A stretch of DNA of 26,472 nucleotides from NCBI GenBank assembly GCA_026002265.1, contig BOBG01000016.1:1-26472 (forward strand), in the 5' to 3' direction. The notes under the pieces are model-generated. The model was given only the letters and a program-made list of their open reading frames with translations. It was not told the origin of the DNA and did not search any database. Of this stretch, positions 7,108 to 16,001 are shown piece after piece. The first letter of the stretch is position 1. Every line of letters begins with the position of its first letter. Source of the stretch: Spirochaetia bacterium (GTDB taxonomy: Bacteria > Spirochaetota > Spirochaetia > Treponematales > Breznakiellaceae). The position numbers and the translations under genes are program-made.

Positions 7108-8337
7108 ATGAAAAAACTGTTGTTGGTTTTAGCGATTTTTGGTTTGGCTGTTTCCGTCTATGCAAGCGGAAAAACAGATACGGGCGGAACGGTGGTAAAC
7201 TTTTACGGACACTCGGATAACGACCCGATACTCAAGGAGATGATTGCTGCGTTTGAGAAAACTGATCCAGGGTTTAAAGTTGAGTATCACTCGATTCCGA
7301 ATGATGATTACGACGACAAAATCCGGGTACTCACTGCGGGCTCGAGCGATATAGATGCGCTATGGATTCGTACGCCGGCACAAGCCCAGCAGTATATCAC
7401 AAACAAAGCGTTACTTGATTTGACGCCGTTCATCAATGAATCGAAGGTTAATACGGCGCCGATAAAAAATGCGTTGACCGGTGCGGCGCGCGACGGGAAA
7501 ATATACGGCTTGCCGACTACGGGCTCGTGTTGGATGACCTTCTACAATAAGGATTTGTTTGACGCCAAAGGACTGCCATATCCAATCGACTTAACGTGGG
7601 ACGAGTATTTGGATTTAGCAAAGAAGTTGACTTACACGGAAAATGGTGTAAAGTATTGGGGTGGTGCTTGTCCGCCTTGGTCGCTCAATTTGGGCTCGGC
7701 TGCGGGCAACGAATATTTGACAGCTTCAGAGCCGACGCCGCTCACACGTCGTTATGCACAGGTGCTGCACCGGATGTATATTGATGATAAATCACATCCG
7801 AGCATCGAAGATATGAGTGTTGGCTCGTTTGATATTATGGCGCTCTTCGATAGCGGTACGGTATATATGATGATAATGGGCGACTGGGAATTTAATCTGT
7901 TCAAGGGAAATTTTAATCTTGGTGTCGCGCCTATGCCTATATTAAGCGGCATGGAAAAAGGCTCGTCGGTTGGACAGGCATCATATTATTGCATTTCGCC
8001 TAAATCGAAACATGCCAAAGAAGCGTATCAGTTTATAGAGTGGGCCACGACTACTGCAGGCGGCACAACGGTTTATGCAAACCAGAAACAGGTTCCTTCG
8101 TATTCAACACCCGAATCGCTTGCAGCCTACAAAAAGTTAGTCACCGTAGATGGTGTCGATTACCGCTTCTCCTCGAAGATTTTACCTGAGCAAGGGCCTG
8201 AGCCGTATTATGGTCAGATTAACGATGAAGCATACATACCGGAGATGCAGCTCTACCTCCTTGGTGAACAAACTCTCGATCAAGCGTTCAACAATTTTTA
8301 CAAACTGCGCGCCGAGATAATTGCTAAGAATAAATAA
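7108..8337 (+). CDS. ABC sugar transporter substrate-binding protein
   Basis: Captures a sugar or oligosaccharide outside the cytoplasmic membrane and delivers it to the permeases encoded next. The 409-aa protein starts with a signal peptide (MKKLLLVLAIFGLAVSVYA, then SGKTDTGG); there is no lipobox cysteine, so it is probably periplasmic rather than a lipoprotein. Family-1 solute-binding features are VNFYGHSDNDPILKEMIAAFEK at the front, GKIYGLPTTGSCWMTFYNKDLFDAKGLP around residues 130-157, and the C-terminal half with KHAKEAYQFIEWATT. AAAGGAG lies about 10 bases before the ATG. It leads an operon with two permeases and an alpha-L-fucosidase, so a fucosylated glycan is the likely ligand (inference from context). 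Confidence 0.88.
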   Translation: MKKLLLVLAIFGLAVSVYASGKTDTGGTVVNFYGHSDNDPILKEMIAAFEKTDPGFKVEYHSIPNDDYDDKIRVLTAGSSDIDALWIRTPAQAQQYITNKALLDLTPFINESKVNTAPIKNALTGAARDGKIYGLPTTGSCWMTFYNKDLFDAKGLPYPIDLTWDEYLDLAKKLTYTENGVKYWGGACPPWSLNLGSAAGNEYLTASEPTPLTRRYAQVLHRMYIDDKSHPSIEDMSVGSFDIMALFDSGTVYMMIMGDWEFNLFKGNFNLGVAPMPILSGMEKGSSVGQASYYCISPKSKHAKEAYQFIEWATTTAGGTTVYANQKQVPSYSTPESLAAYKKLVTVDGVDYRFSSKILPEQGPEPYYGQINDEAYIPEMQLYLLGEQTLDQAFNNFYKLRAEIIAKNK

Positions 8338-8375
8338 TTAGCTTGAAATAAAAAACTAAAAAGGCGGTAACCGGT

Positions 8376-9278
8376 ATGGCTCGTAAAAAAATGAGCGCTC
8401 TTGAAAAAGAAGAAGCGATCAAGGCGTATTTGTATCTGCTTCCAAACTTTATAGGTTTTCTTATATTTACGGCTGTACCAATTGTCATAGGATTAGTATT
8501 AAGTTTTACTGATTACACTGGGTTTCCGGGAGCTGCCTTTGTAGGAATTAGTAATTATATAAAAATGTTCGGTGATTCACAATTTATCGCGGCGCTAAAA
8601 AACAACTTGTTCTATTCACTAACAAGTGTACCATTAACAATTGTTGTCTCTCTCGCTTTGGCGCTGATACTCAACACAAATGTACGCGGCACTACAGTAT
8701 TCAAAACGCTATACTTCTTTCCGAACCTCACTTCGATGGTTGCTGTAAGTTGTGTGTTTATGCTGCTATTTGACCCCAATAGCGGCCCAATCAACCGCTT
8801 TTTGATGTCCCTAGGGTTTTCGGAAGCTGCATTGCCGCGTTGGTTTTTCGCATCGAAGTCCGCATTGTTTACGGTTGTAATAGTTGTAGTATGGAAACAA
8901 GCCGGTTATTATATGATAATGTTTTTGGCGGGATTAAAAAATATACCAAGCCACTTATACGAAGCGGCGCGTATAGACGGTGCAAACTCAATACAATGCT
9001 TCCGCCATGTTACACTGCCGATGCTCTCCCCCACAACTTTTATGGTAACAATATTATCAATCATAGCGTCCTTCCAGGTATTCGACATAATCAACGTTAC
9101 TACAAAAGGCGGCCCCGGCCGGGCAACTACCGTGTTAGTATTTCGCATATACAAGGAAGCCTTCTCTAATTGGAAAATGGGTTACGCTTCGTCTATTGCA
9201 TATTTCTTATTTGTCGTAATCATGATTGTAACGCTCATACAATGGCAAGGCCAAAAACGCTGGGTAAACGAGGACTGA
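8376..9278 (+). CDS. ABC sugar transporter permease, MalF type
   Basis: Inner-membrane channel subunit with about six transmembrane helices, 300 aa. Landmarks: the first helix YLYLLPNFIGFLIFTAVPIV, family phrase LYFFPNLTSMVAVSCVFMLLFDPN, WKQAGYYMIMFLAGLKNIPSHLYEAARIDGA containing the EAA loop (EAARIDGANSIQCFRHVTLPML) that contacts the ATPase, and TKGGPGRAT. Preceded by AAGGCGG. It is the first of the permease pair; the second begins one base after its stop. No ATP-binding subunit is encoded in the window, so a shared MsmX/MsmK-type ATPase elsewhere probably energises it, as is common for this class. Confidence 0.9.
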   Translation: MARKKMSALEKEEAIKAYLYLLPNFIGFLIFTAVPIVIGLVLSFTDYTGFPGAAFVGISNYIKMFGDSQFIAALKNNLFYSLTSVPLTIVVSLALALILNTNVRGTTVFKTLYFFPNLTSMVAVSCVFMLLFDPNSGPINRFLMSLGFSEAALPRWFFASKSALFTVVIVVVWKQAGYYMIMFLAGLKNIPSHLYEAARIDGANSIQCFRHVTLPMLSPTTFMVTILSIIASFQVFDIINVTTKGGPGRATTVLVFRIYKEAFSNWKMGYASSIAYFLFVVIMIVTLIQWQGQKRWVNED

Positions 9279-9279
9279 T

Positions 9280-10125
9280 ATGGCAAATACAAATCTAAAC
9301 AAAAAACATTTTAATGTAAGCAACTTAATATTATTTATTTGTTGTATTGCAATTGCGTATTTAATGATAGTACCATTTGTGTGGATGCTTAGCGCGTCAT
9401 TTAAATTAAACACAGAAATATTTAAGTACCCCGTCGAATGGATACCGAAAACATTTCGCAGCATCAACTATGATACAGTTTTAAACAAGATACCTTTTAT
9501 AACATATTTTTTTAATTCGGCAAAACTAGCGGTTATTATTACCTTGCTGCAACTATTCACGTGCTCGCTGGCGGCATTCAGTTTTAGCAAGTTAAAATTT
9601 CCCGGACGCGATAAATTATTTTTAGGTTATCTCGCCACGATGATGATACCTTGGCATGCAATTATGATTCCGCAGTTCATTATTGTAAAAGGATTGCATT
9701 TATACAATACTCATTGGTCGTTAATTGTGTTGCAGGCATTCAGCGCGTTCGGTGTATTTCTGTTGCGGCAGAATATGTTGAGTATACCGAATAGTTTGCA
9801 TGAAGCGGCGAAGATTGACGGCTGCGGAACATTCCGTGTATATTGGAATATCATATTGCCGTTAACTAAAACAGGCCTCGCAACTCTGGCCGTTCTTACA
9901 TTTAATGGTATATGGAATGATTACATGGGGCCGATGATTTATTTGGATTCTGTAAAACTGCGTACGATACAAATCGGTCTTGCAAGTTTCCGCGAGGAGT
10001 TCAGTGCGAATTATGGCGCGATTATGGCGGGTACTTGTATTTCGATAATACCGATTGTTATAATATATGTGCTGTGTCAAAAATATATTGTGGAAGGCAT
10101 CGCCTATGCAGGTGTAAAGGGGTGA
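9280..10125 (+). CDS. ABC sugar transporter permease, MalG type
   Basis: Second channel subunit, 281 aa, six predicted transmembrane helices. The N-terminus has LMIVPFVWMLSASFKLNTEIF and the hallmark FPVEW-like YPVEWIPKTF; the EAA loop is HEAAKIDGCGTFRVYWNIILPL and the following segment LATLAVLTFNGIWNDYMGPMIYL is typical of MalG-type proteins. It begins one base after the MalF-type stop, with the Shine-Dalgarno GAGGA inside the end of that gene, and is followed 3 bases later by the fucosidase, so all four genes are one transcript. Confidence 0.9.
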   Translation: MANTNLNKKHFNVSNLILFICCIAIAYLMIVPFVWMLSASFKLNTEIFKYPVEWIPKTFRSINYDTVLNKIPFITYFFNSAKLAVIITLLQLFTCSLAAFSFSKLKFPGRDKLFLGYLATMMIPWHAIMIPQFIIVKGLHLYNTHWSLIVLQAFSAFGVFLLRQNMLSIPNSLHEAAKIDGCGTFRVYWNIILPLTKTGLATLAVLTFNGIWNDYMGPMIYLDSVKLRTIQIGLASFREEFSANYGAIMAGTCISIIPIVIIYVLCQKYIVEGIAYAGVKG

Positions 10126-10128
10126 GTT

Positions 10129-11622
10129 ATGCCGAATATTGATTATACTAATTTGGTAGAAGGTATAAAAGAGCTTGATAATGTAATTGCAAATAGTGAC
10201 TACAAAGATACCTGGGATAGTATAAATAATTTCATGGCACCGAAATGGTTTAACGATGCCAAGTTTGGTATATTTATTCATTGGGGTGTGTTCAGTGTAC
10301 CCGCTTTTAACAATGAATGGTATCCGCGCAGTATGTATATAGAAGCTACACCTGAATATCAACATCATATAAAAACTTACGGCCCGCATAAAAGTTTTGG
10401 GTACAAGGATTTTATTCCATTATACACGATGGAGCATTTTGACGCTAACGAGTGGGCGGCTGAACTAAAAAACGCCGGTGCGAAATATATTGTGCCCGTT
10501 GCAGAGCATCATGATGGTTTTCAAATGTATAAAAGTTCCATATCACTATTTAATGCTGCTAATATGGGGCCTAAAAAAAATCTGCTAGGCGATTTGAAAA
10601 ATGCAATTGAAAATAACGGATTGGTTTTTGGAGCATCATCTCACCGTGCAGAGCATTGGTTTTTTCTAAGGCATGGTAAACTTTTTGACAGTGATATTAA
10701 GGAGCCTCTTATACGCGGTGATTTGTATTGGCCAAGCGTAACACCGGAGCCGTCATTTCAAGACTTGCATGGCACACCAACCCCAAGTGATGAATATATG
10801 TGCGATTGGCTACTGCGCACAGCGGAACTTATTGACGTGTATAAACCGCATATTTTGTATTTTGATTGGTGGATTCAACACGCGGCATTTAGGCCTTACT
10901 TAAAAAAAGTTTTAGCTTATTACCATGCTCGCGCAGATGAATATGGTTTTGAGCCTGTAATATGTACCAAACATGATGCAGTTGCTTTCGGCAGCGGAAT
11001 TGTCGAAATTGAGCGCGGGAAGTTTGCCGATGCAAAAGCATTTAAGTGGCAAACAGAAACTCCTGTCGCGAAAAACTCCTGGTGCTACACCTCGCAAAAT
11101 GTTTACAAGAAAGCAAGTGATATTGTATGCGAGCTGGTTGATGTGGTTTCCAAAAATGGTAATATGCTTTTAAACATCGGCCCAAAATCTGACGGCACAA
11201 TTTCGTCTGAAGAATGTTCTATTTTGCGTGATATTGGTGCATGGTTAAAAACAAATGGAGAGTGTATCTACGGGGCAAAAGTGTGGCGCACGTCTGCCGA
11301 AGGTCCTACAAAAGAAAGCGAAGGTCAATTCCAGGATGACGAAGGCGCATGTTACACAAGTGAGGATTTCCGCTTTACATGCAAAGGTGATTCGATTTAT
11401 GTAATATCCCTTGCGTACCCAAATGAAGGTATGCTCAAAATTAAAGCCCTCTCAAAATCCGCCGACCCGAATAAACCGGCGTTTCACGGAATCATAAAAA
11501 CAGTTTCCATTTTGGGGAGCAAAGAAAAACCGCAATGGAAAGTAACGGATAATTCATTGGAAGTTAATTGTAAGCTTCCGGCTACCGGCTTCCCTGTTGT
11601 GGTGAAGGTGCAACTTGAATGA
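10129..11622 (+). CDS. GH29 alpha-L-fucosidase, cytoplasmic
   Basis: Releases L-fucose from fucosylated oligosaccharides after import; retaining glycosidase of family GH29. The 497-aa protein lacks a signal peptide. Family signature near residues 37-65: APKWFNDAKFGIFIHWGVFS then NEWYPRSMY. Further landmarks are YIVPVAEHHDGFQMY (120-134), HRAEHW (172-177), the nucleophile region HILYFDWW with D246 as candidate nucleophile, VEIERGK (292-298) holding a candidate acid/base glutamate, and the SKNGNMLLNIGPKSDGTIS block (341-359). The C-terminal part after about 390 is a beta domain. It starts 3 bases after the permease stop with GGGGTGAG upstream. The product would feed FucU and FucI encoded at 3636-5834. 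Confidence 0.92.
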   Translation: MPNIDYTNLVEGIKELDNVIANSDYKDTWDSINNFMAPKWFNDAKFGIFIHWGVFSVPAFNNEWYPRSMYIEATPEYQHHIKTYGPHKSFGYKDFIPLYTMEHFDANEWAAELKNAGAKYIVPVAEHHDGFQMYKSSISLFNAANMGPKKNLLGDLKNAIENNGLVFGASSHRAEHWFFLRHGKLFDSDIKEPLIRGDLYWPSVTPEPSFQDLHGTPTPSDEYMCDWLLRTAELIDVYKPHILYFDWWIQHAAFRPYLKKVLAYYHARADEYGFEPVICTKHDAVAFGSGIVEIERGKFADAKAFKWQTETPVAKNSWCYTSQNVYKKASDIVCELVDVVSKNGNMLLNIGPKSDGTISSEECSILRDIGAWLKTNGECIYGAKVWRTSAEGPTKESEGQFQDDEGACYTSEDFRFTCKGDSIYVISLAYPNEGMLKIKALSKSADPNKPAFHGIIKTVSILGSKEKPQWKVTDNSLEVNCKLPATGFPVVVKVQLE

Positions 11623-11691
11623 TGCAAAGCATTTGTATAGTATAAATTGCAAAAAAAATGCAAATTTTCCACAAAAAAATACGAAATTCAC

Positions 11692-11749
11692 TTGTCAATT
11701 TCTTTTAAAAGGTTGATATGATAGATATCAAAATATTTTTTTTAGGAGG
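11692..11749 (+). promoter_or_regulatory. Orphan promoter and Shine-Dalgarno with no gene
   Basis: TTGTCA (11692-11697) and TATGAT (11717-11722), 19 bases apart, are followed by T-rich leader and a perfect AGGAGG (11744-11749). No start codon with a usable frame follows. Immediately after come GGCGTACTCCATTG, a sequence found beside the outer ends of cassette repeats elsewhere. The gene driven from here appears to have been cut off at about 11751. Confidence 0.4.
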
Positions 11750-11770
11750 CCAAAAGGCGTACTCCATTGT

Positions 11771-12226
11771 TTATTTTACAGTTTTTATAATGAAAATAGA
11801 ACCTATACATAATGATAAAAATTCCATACTCAACACCATAAAATTACCTAGCCAAGTAGTTTGAAATGCTATACCTTGTATTATTCCACAAATTACCAAT
11901 GGAATCAACCATTTGTATTTCCGTCTAATAATTATATCAAATAATATTCCAATATAAATTAATACTGATGCAACATAATTATGCACGAAAAGAAACTCAT
12001 CAAAATAGGAATTAAAAGTTGCTAAAGCTAAAAATCCTATTCCTACAAACCATTTATTATAAAGAAACCATGAACCGATTATAAATAATATAAAAGTGTA
12101 GAGATAAACTCTATTTATATCCATTCCCATTATAGAAGAATAGCTTCTTTTATTATGCAATAAAGCATCTATTAATCCAGTAAGAATATATCCAAATAGT
12201 AAGATACTTGATATTATTCTTTTCAT
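11771..12226 (-). CDS. Hypothetical integral membrane protein (cassette)
   Basis: A 151-aa protein dominated by hydrophobic stretches, with about four or five transmembrane helices (KRIISSILLFGYILTGLIDAL, VYLYTFILFIIGSWFLY, VASVLIYIGILFDIII, WLIPLVICGIIQGIAF, FMVLSMEFLSLCIGSIFII). No family recognised. The frame is open 10 codons further upstream (MAFMNWKEYK), but GGAAGGA sits 8 bases before the internal ATG at 12226, so I prefer that start. It has its own promoter (12262-12291) behind repeat D. Its own downstream repeat is missing: only the GTACTCC flank (11757-11766) remains before the breakpoint with the sugar operon. Confidence 0.7.
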   Translation of the reverse strand: MKRIISSILLFGYILTGLIDALLHNKRSYSSIMGMDINRVYLYTFILFIIGSWFLYNKWFVGIGFLALATFNSYFDEFLFVHNYVASVLIYIGILFDIIIRRKYKWLIPLVICGIIQGIAFQTTWLGNFMVLSMEFLSLCIGSIFIIKTVK

Positions 12227-12261
12227 TTTGTATTCCTTCCAATTCATAAACGCCATAATTT

Positions 12262-12291
12262 ATTATACTGTCATTTTTTATATAATGTCAA
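12262..12291 (-). promoter_or_regulatory. Cassette promoter of the membrane-protein gene
   Basis: On the minus strand, TTGACA (12286-12291) and TATAAT (12262-12267), both perfect consensus, are 18 bases apart. They lie about 60 bases inside the cassette from repeat D. Confidence 0.75.
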
Positions 12292-12349
12292 GTATTTTCC
12301 AGTAAATTTTTATTTCAACATATTCCCAACCAATTTTAGCCGCCATGTC

Positions 12350-12437
12350 GTCTAACGTGGAAGGTTTACGATGTTTTTGCGGTTTTTCGTAGCCTGAGGG
12401 CGCTACTGCGCCCGAAGCATATACAGTCCTGTTATGC
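12350..12437 (-). repeat. attC-like repeat D, compact complete copy, 88 bases
   Basis: Outer boxes GTCTAAC (12350-12356) and GTTATGC (12431-12437). Contains the perfect stem GGGCGC-TACT-GCGCCC (12398-12413) next to GAAGCATATACAG, but lacks the longer interior arms of repeats C and L. The right box lies 23 bases from the stop of the leftward TPR gene. Confidence 0.8.
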
Positions 12438-12460
12438 GAAGTGCCCCTTGTATTTTATAT

Positions 12461-13866
12461 CTATTTGTTTCTTAATGTTGCTTCCCCATACATTTTTTCT
12501 GCCCTTTCATGAACATTTTCTATTCCACCTACTTTTTGATTGAGTCCTGATATTATATTACAATCATCTATTGCTTTATCATACTGACCTAATTTAAAAT
12601 ACAGACTGCCTCGAATAAAATATGCGTTTATATCCTTATTATCAGTATTTATTGCTTCTGTATAATCTTTTAATGCTTGACTATAATCTCCTTTCGTTTC
12701 ATATATACCACCTCGAAGAAGAAAAGTAATAGCAGATGTAAAGTTTAGTTTAATTGCCATTGTAAAATCATTAATCGCTTCTTCATATTTTCTTTTTATT
12801 ACATTTTCATGTCCACGGTTATGATAGGCTTCAGGATATTTTGAGTCTAACCTAATGGCTTCATCAAAATCATTCATTGATTCTTCATGGAGTCCTTTTT
12901 GAATATATACATTACTCCTATTATTAAATGCTTGTGCATTATTTGGATCAATTTTTATCATTTCAGAATAATCGCAAATTGCCTTATCATATTCTCCTAG
13001 TTGGCGATATACGGAACCACGATTAAGAAGAACTGTGGATTTTGTTAGAGAATCATTAGGATCACTATGATCATTTAGTGGATCATTTGAAAGATCAAAA
13101 TCGAGAGTATGGGTTAAATCAAATAATGCCTCCCTATATTTACCTAAAAACATTAATGCTGTACCACGGCAAAAAAAGCTAATAGATGATGAAGGATTTA
13201 ATTCTATTGCTTTATCAAAGTCTTTGATCGCTAAGTCAATTCTTTTTATTTGCGAATAGGTAAACCCACGTTTATGATATACTATTGAATTAGTTGCTTC
13301 TGCTTTTAATGATTTTGTAAAATCAGCAAGAGCCTTATCATAGTCACCTTTTTTGAGGTAAACATCACCTCGATTATGGTATGCATTAGCAATTGCATTC
13401 GAGCTTGAATCAATGCGTAATACGTTTGTGTAATCGTCAATTGCTTCTTTGTATTTTCCTTGTTTGTAATATATACATCCTCTATTATTAAAGCGGCAGA
13501 ATATTTAGGATTTAATTTTAGTACATTAGTATAATCATTAATTGCCCGATCATCGTTATTGCCTTTTTCCCGATAAGCTTCACCACGACTAAAATAGGCA
13601 TGTTCTTCAAGAGGGTTTATTGCCAATGAACAATTAAAATTATTAATTGCAAGTTCGTATTCTTTTTTACACAAATATACTTCCCCTTGTGCACAAAGTA
13701 GTTTAGAAGAATTTGGATATAGTTTTAATCCATTATCATAAAGTGATATACTTTTATCATATTCACCACTTTCTTTATACATTATACCTTCAAATAAAAT
13801 TAAGGCCTCTTCTAAAGATATTTTCCAATCCTGAGCCAAGGTTTCTATCGCTTTAATTCTGTCCAT
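12461..13866 (-). pseudogene. TPR repeat protein with one frameshift (cassette)
   Basis: Encodes about 468 residues almost entirely of tetratricopeptide repeats (units like AINDYTNVLKLNPKYSAA, YDKAICDYSEMIKIDPNNAQAFNNRSNVY), roughly eleven to twelve units; a protein-interaction scaffold of unknown partner. It begins at 13866 with AGGAG upstream. At about 13490-13492 a run of A (plus strand) is one base short: before it the frame reads NPKYSAA, after it the continuous frame reads FNNRGCIYYKQGKYKEAIDDYTN and stays open, with no stop, to 12461. One restored base would give a single intact protein. As given, the first frame ends at 13306 with 186 residues. Repeat D follows the stop, so this is a cassette; its 5' side is cut by an IS remnant. 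Confidence 0.8.
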
Positions 13867-13906
13867 AATTTTATCTCCTCATATTGGATATATTAATATA
13901 TAATCC

Positions 13907-14587
13907 ATTTTCGTCAGCGGATGCTTCTTGCTCTTCTTCTTCGGCGTCTCTCTGTTCTCATGTAGGCTGTCTATCCCTTGATACCCGCTGTCCGCCTGCA
14001 CCCGTATGTCCGTATCAATGGCGACGCCTATCGTCTTTTTATACAGGTTGAAATCGTGCACGCTCTCTTATCCTGCGCAACACAATAATCTACATACTCT
14101 TTCGGTTGACTATCACCTGCGTTTTTATCGTGTACCGCTTTTTCTTTCCACTGTAATAGTTCGCTGTTTTTTTTAGGCCGCTCTATCGTGCTTTCCGTCA
14201 CATCCACCACGATATATTCTATCGTGTCTCCGCTTTCCCGGCAGCCGGAATGTACCGTCTTTTACCAGCGTGTCCTCCACCCATTTGATCGATCCGCTGC
14301 TCGTGTTTTTCTTGACTCCCCAATCGAATCCGATGTGTTCCATCGTCCGGTATTCCCTTAGGTACTGTAACGCAATTTGCAATTTATCATCAACGCTCAG
14401 TTTCGGTGGACAGCCCTCCGCCTGATGCAATACCGCGTATTCTTTTTCCAGTATCAGCCGCATCGCTTCATATGTCTCTTTTTTTACTCCAAACAGCCGC
14501 TTAAATTCCGTATCACTTAGACACTCTCTTTGTTCTTCCCTATCCATGCTTCATTATATACTATTGGTGCGTTGTCGAACAAGCCTA
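13907..14587 (-). mobile_element. IS5-like element, 3' end lost, transposase frameshifted
   Basis: Right end has the terminal sequence GAACAAGCCTA (14577-14587). The minus strand encodes an IS5-like transposase in three pieces: an N-terminal helix-turn-helix part (14173-14547, SDTEFKRLFGVKKETYEAM, DKLQIALQYLREYRTMEHIG), then VDVTESTIERPKK (about 14200), then the DDE part DIRVQADSGYQGIDSLHENRE (about 13975). Homology stops at about 13907 after KHPLTK, with no left terminal repeat. The element is dead and abuts the leader of the TPR gene. Bases 14588-14655 beyond its right end show nothing recognisable. Confidence 0.8.
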
Positions 14588-14655
14588 TTATATAATACAA
14601 AACTAATGTGTCAAGCATATTTTTTTGATATATTCTTGTTTTCATTTATCGGCAA

Positions 14656-14874
14656 TCATTCAAGTAAAGCCGCCGTGTAACAAGCCCATCCGCAATAACC
14701 CCGTCCCCAAATTAAAGGACCAAATATTTTTGCTATTGCATAATGAATTAATACACGAGTAAATATTCCAGTATTTATAAAATAGACAAAATAAAATACT
14801 GTTTCTTCTATATCTTTTGTTTGTTCATATAATTTAAGACGAATGTTTTCAAGTTGGTCTTCGAAATTATTCAT
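14656..14874 (-). pseudogene. Chimera: antitoxin N-terminus joined to polyferredoxin scrap
   Basis: A 72-codon frame in two unrelated halves. Residues 1-22 (MNNFEDQLENIRLKLYEQTK) look like the start of the small protein that commonly follows this kind of PIN toxin (LE.IR.KLYEETK). From about residue 23 on, VFYFVYFINTGIF, VLIHYAIAKIFGPLIWGRG and YCGWACYTAALLE match the membrane and first cysteine segment of a 4Fe-4S polyferredoxin-type protein, with CGWAC cut short. A stop follows at once. Its start overlaps the end of the PIN gene (14867-14874), as in a native toxin-antitoxin pair. Product unlikely to work as either parent. Confidence 0.55.
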
Positions 14875-15247
14875 AATTTATTACCTCCATTGGCGTACAA
14901 ATAAATGGGTTGCTAAAACCTTTGATTTTATGTATGATTTCTATTGCTGCTTTTGTTTTTAATTTATTTATATGCTTAAAATTAAGACTAACAATGCAAT
15001 CCATGTTATGTACCGCCGACATTGCAATATGAGCACCATCAACTCTTGATTTTTTAGGAAGTATTTCCAGCTCAATATATAAATCTGCTAATTCAAATGC
15101 TCGTGCATCATATTCTTTAATTAAACCTAACATCTTGCTTCTTTTAGGTTCAGAAGCTTCTTTCAATTCTTGAACAACATAAGCTGAAGTAAATGCGTCA
15201 ATCTTTTTCAATTGTATATTTGCAAAAAATTCTTGTGTTTTTTTACA
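14867..15247 (-). pseudogene. PIN-domain toxin, N-terminus removed by IS element
   Basis: PIN-domain ribonuclease of the VapC-like class. Present part: EFFANIQLKKIDAFTSAYVVQEL, KRSKMLGLIKEYDARAFELADLYIE, KSRVDGAHIAMSAVHNMDCIVSLNFKHINK, and the family ending NPFICTPMEVINYE. The catalytic acidic residues of the second half (D in VDGAHIA, D in MDCIVS) remain. The frame is open upstream of the TTG at 15211 as far as the IS end at 15248, where the expected first strand with the leading catalytic aspartate (type YLDTS) is missing. About 30-40 residues are lost, so the toxin is probably inactive. Confidence 0.7.
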
Positions 15248-15999
15248 ATAGACTTGTTTAATAACCCTCTAAATCAGTCTGTCATAGTTTATGAGGCCGC
15301 AAATCAAAGTCATTCTCAGTGAATGCCGGTTGCGGCAATGTCCCCGGTAAGGATATGCCATGCTCTTGAATGTTTTTATTTTGGCATTGATATGCTCAAT
15401 AACAACCCGCTTGCGCGCAAGTCGTCTGTTATACGCTTGCTCCTTCGCGGTCAGCTTATACTTCTTGCTCGCCTTCTTCGGTATCCGGCTGTCCGTATGC
15501 AACTTCTCTATTCCAAGATACCCAAGATTGGCGTCTATGCGGATAGACTGGTGAACCGATTTCCCGATGACGCCTTTATACATCTTGAAGTCATGTTCGC
15601 TGCCTTTGGTTTTCTGTACATCAATGATTCTCTTGCTCTTTTGCTCGATGATTATCTGCGTCTTTATCGTATGCCGCTTTTTCTTGCCAGAATATCAGTC
15701 TTTTTGGTTTCTTTTGGCCGGTTTATCGGACTTGCCGTCATGTCTACTACGATGTAGTCAATGGACGACGACTCCTTTTTGAGTACCTTCTTGTCGGGAA
15801 GCCGGAAGCTCTTGTCCTTCGTCAGCGTGTCTTCCACCTACAGCTTGTCCTCGACTGTCAGTTTGGCTGGTTTTCCGCCTCTCTTATGCAACAGAGGCGT
15901 ATTCTTTTTGGAGAATAGACATTATCACTTCAAATGTATCCGGTTTTACCCCGTTATTTGGTCAGCTACATAATTTACAAAATCAATGTCACTTGCCAT
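15248..15999 (-). mobile_element. IS5-like element, second diverged copy, 5' end degraded
   Basis: Left end TAGACTTGTTTA (15248-15259) is the same terminal type as at 6061. The minus strand gives the C-terminal DDE half intact (15269-15583: IDANLGYLGIEKLHTD, RVVIEHINAKIKTF, LICGLINYDRLI). The N-terminal half (about 15590-15999) is broken by frameshifts and a stop and lacks internal sequence; readable pieces are SSSIDYIVVDMTASPIN, VEDTLTKDKSFRLPDKK and KPDTFEVIMSILQKEYASV. No right terminal repeat is found before the VOC gene at 16002. Confidence 0.78.
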
Positions 16000-16001
16000 A
16001 T

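Noticed and set aside
10129..11622. Fucosidase as a secreted surface enzyme
   Set aside because: There is no signal peptide and it is coupled to an importer, so cytoplasmic action after uptake fits better.
14588..15247. Composite transposon carrying the PIN pair between two IS5-like copies
   Set aside because: Both flanking copies lack an end, differ from each other and the cargo is truncated at the IS edge; no intact composite structure.
15323..15973. Several rightward frames over the IS element at 15248
   Set aside because: They are antisense to clear transposase sequence and have no recognisable motifs.
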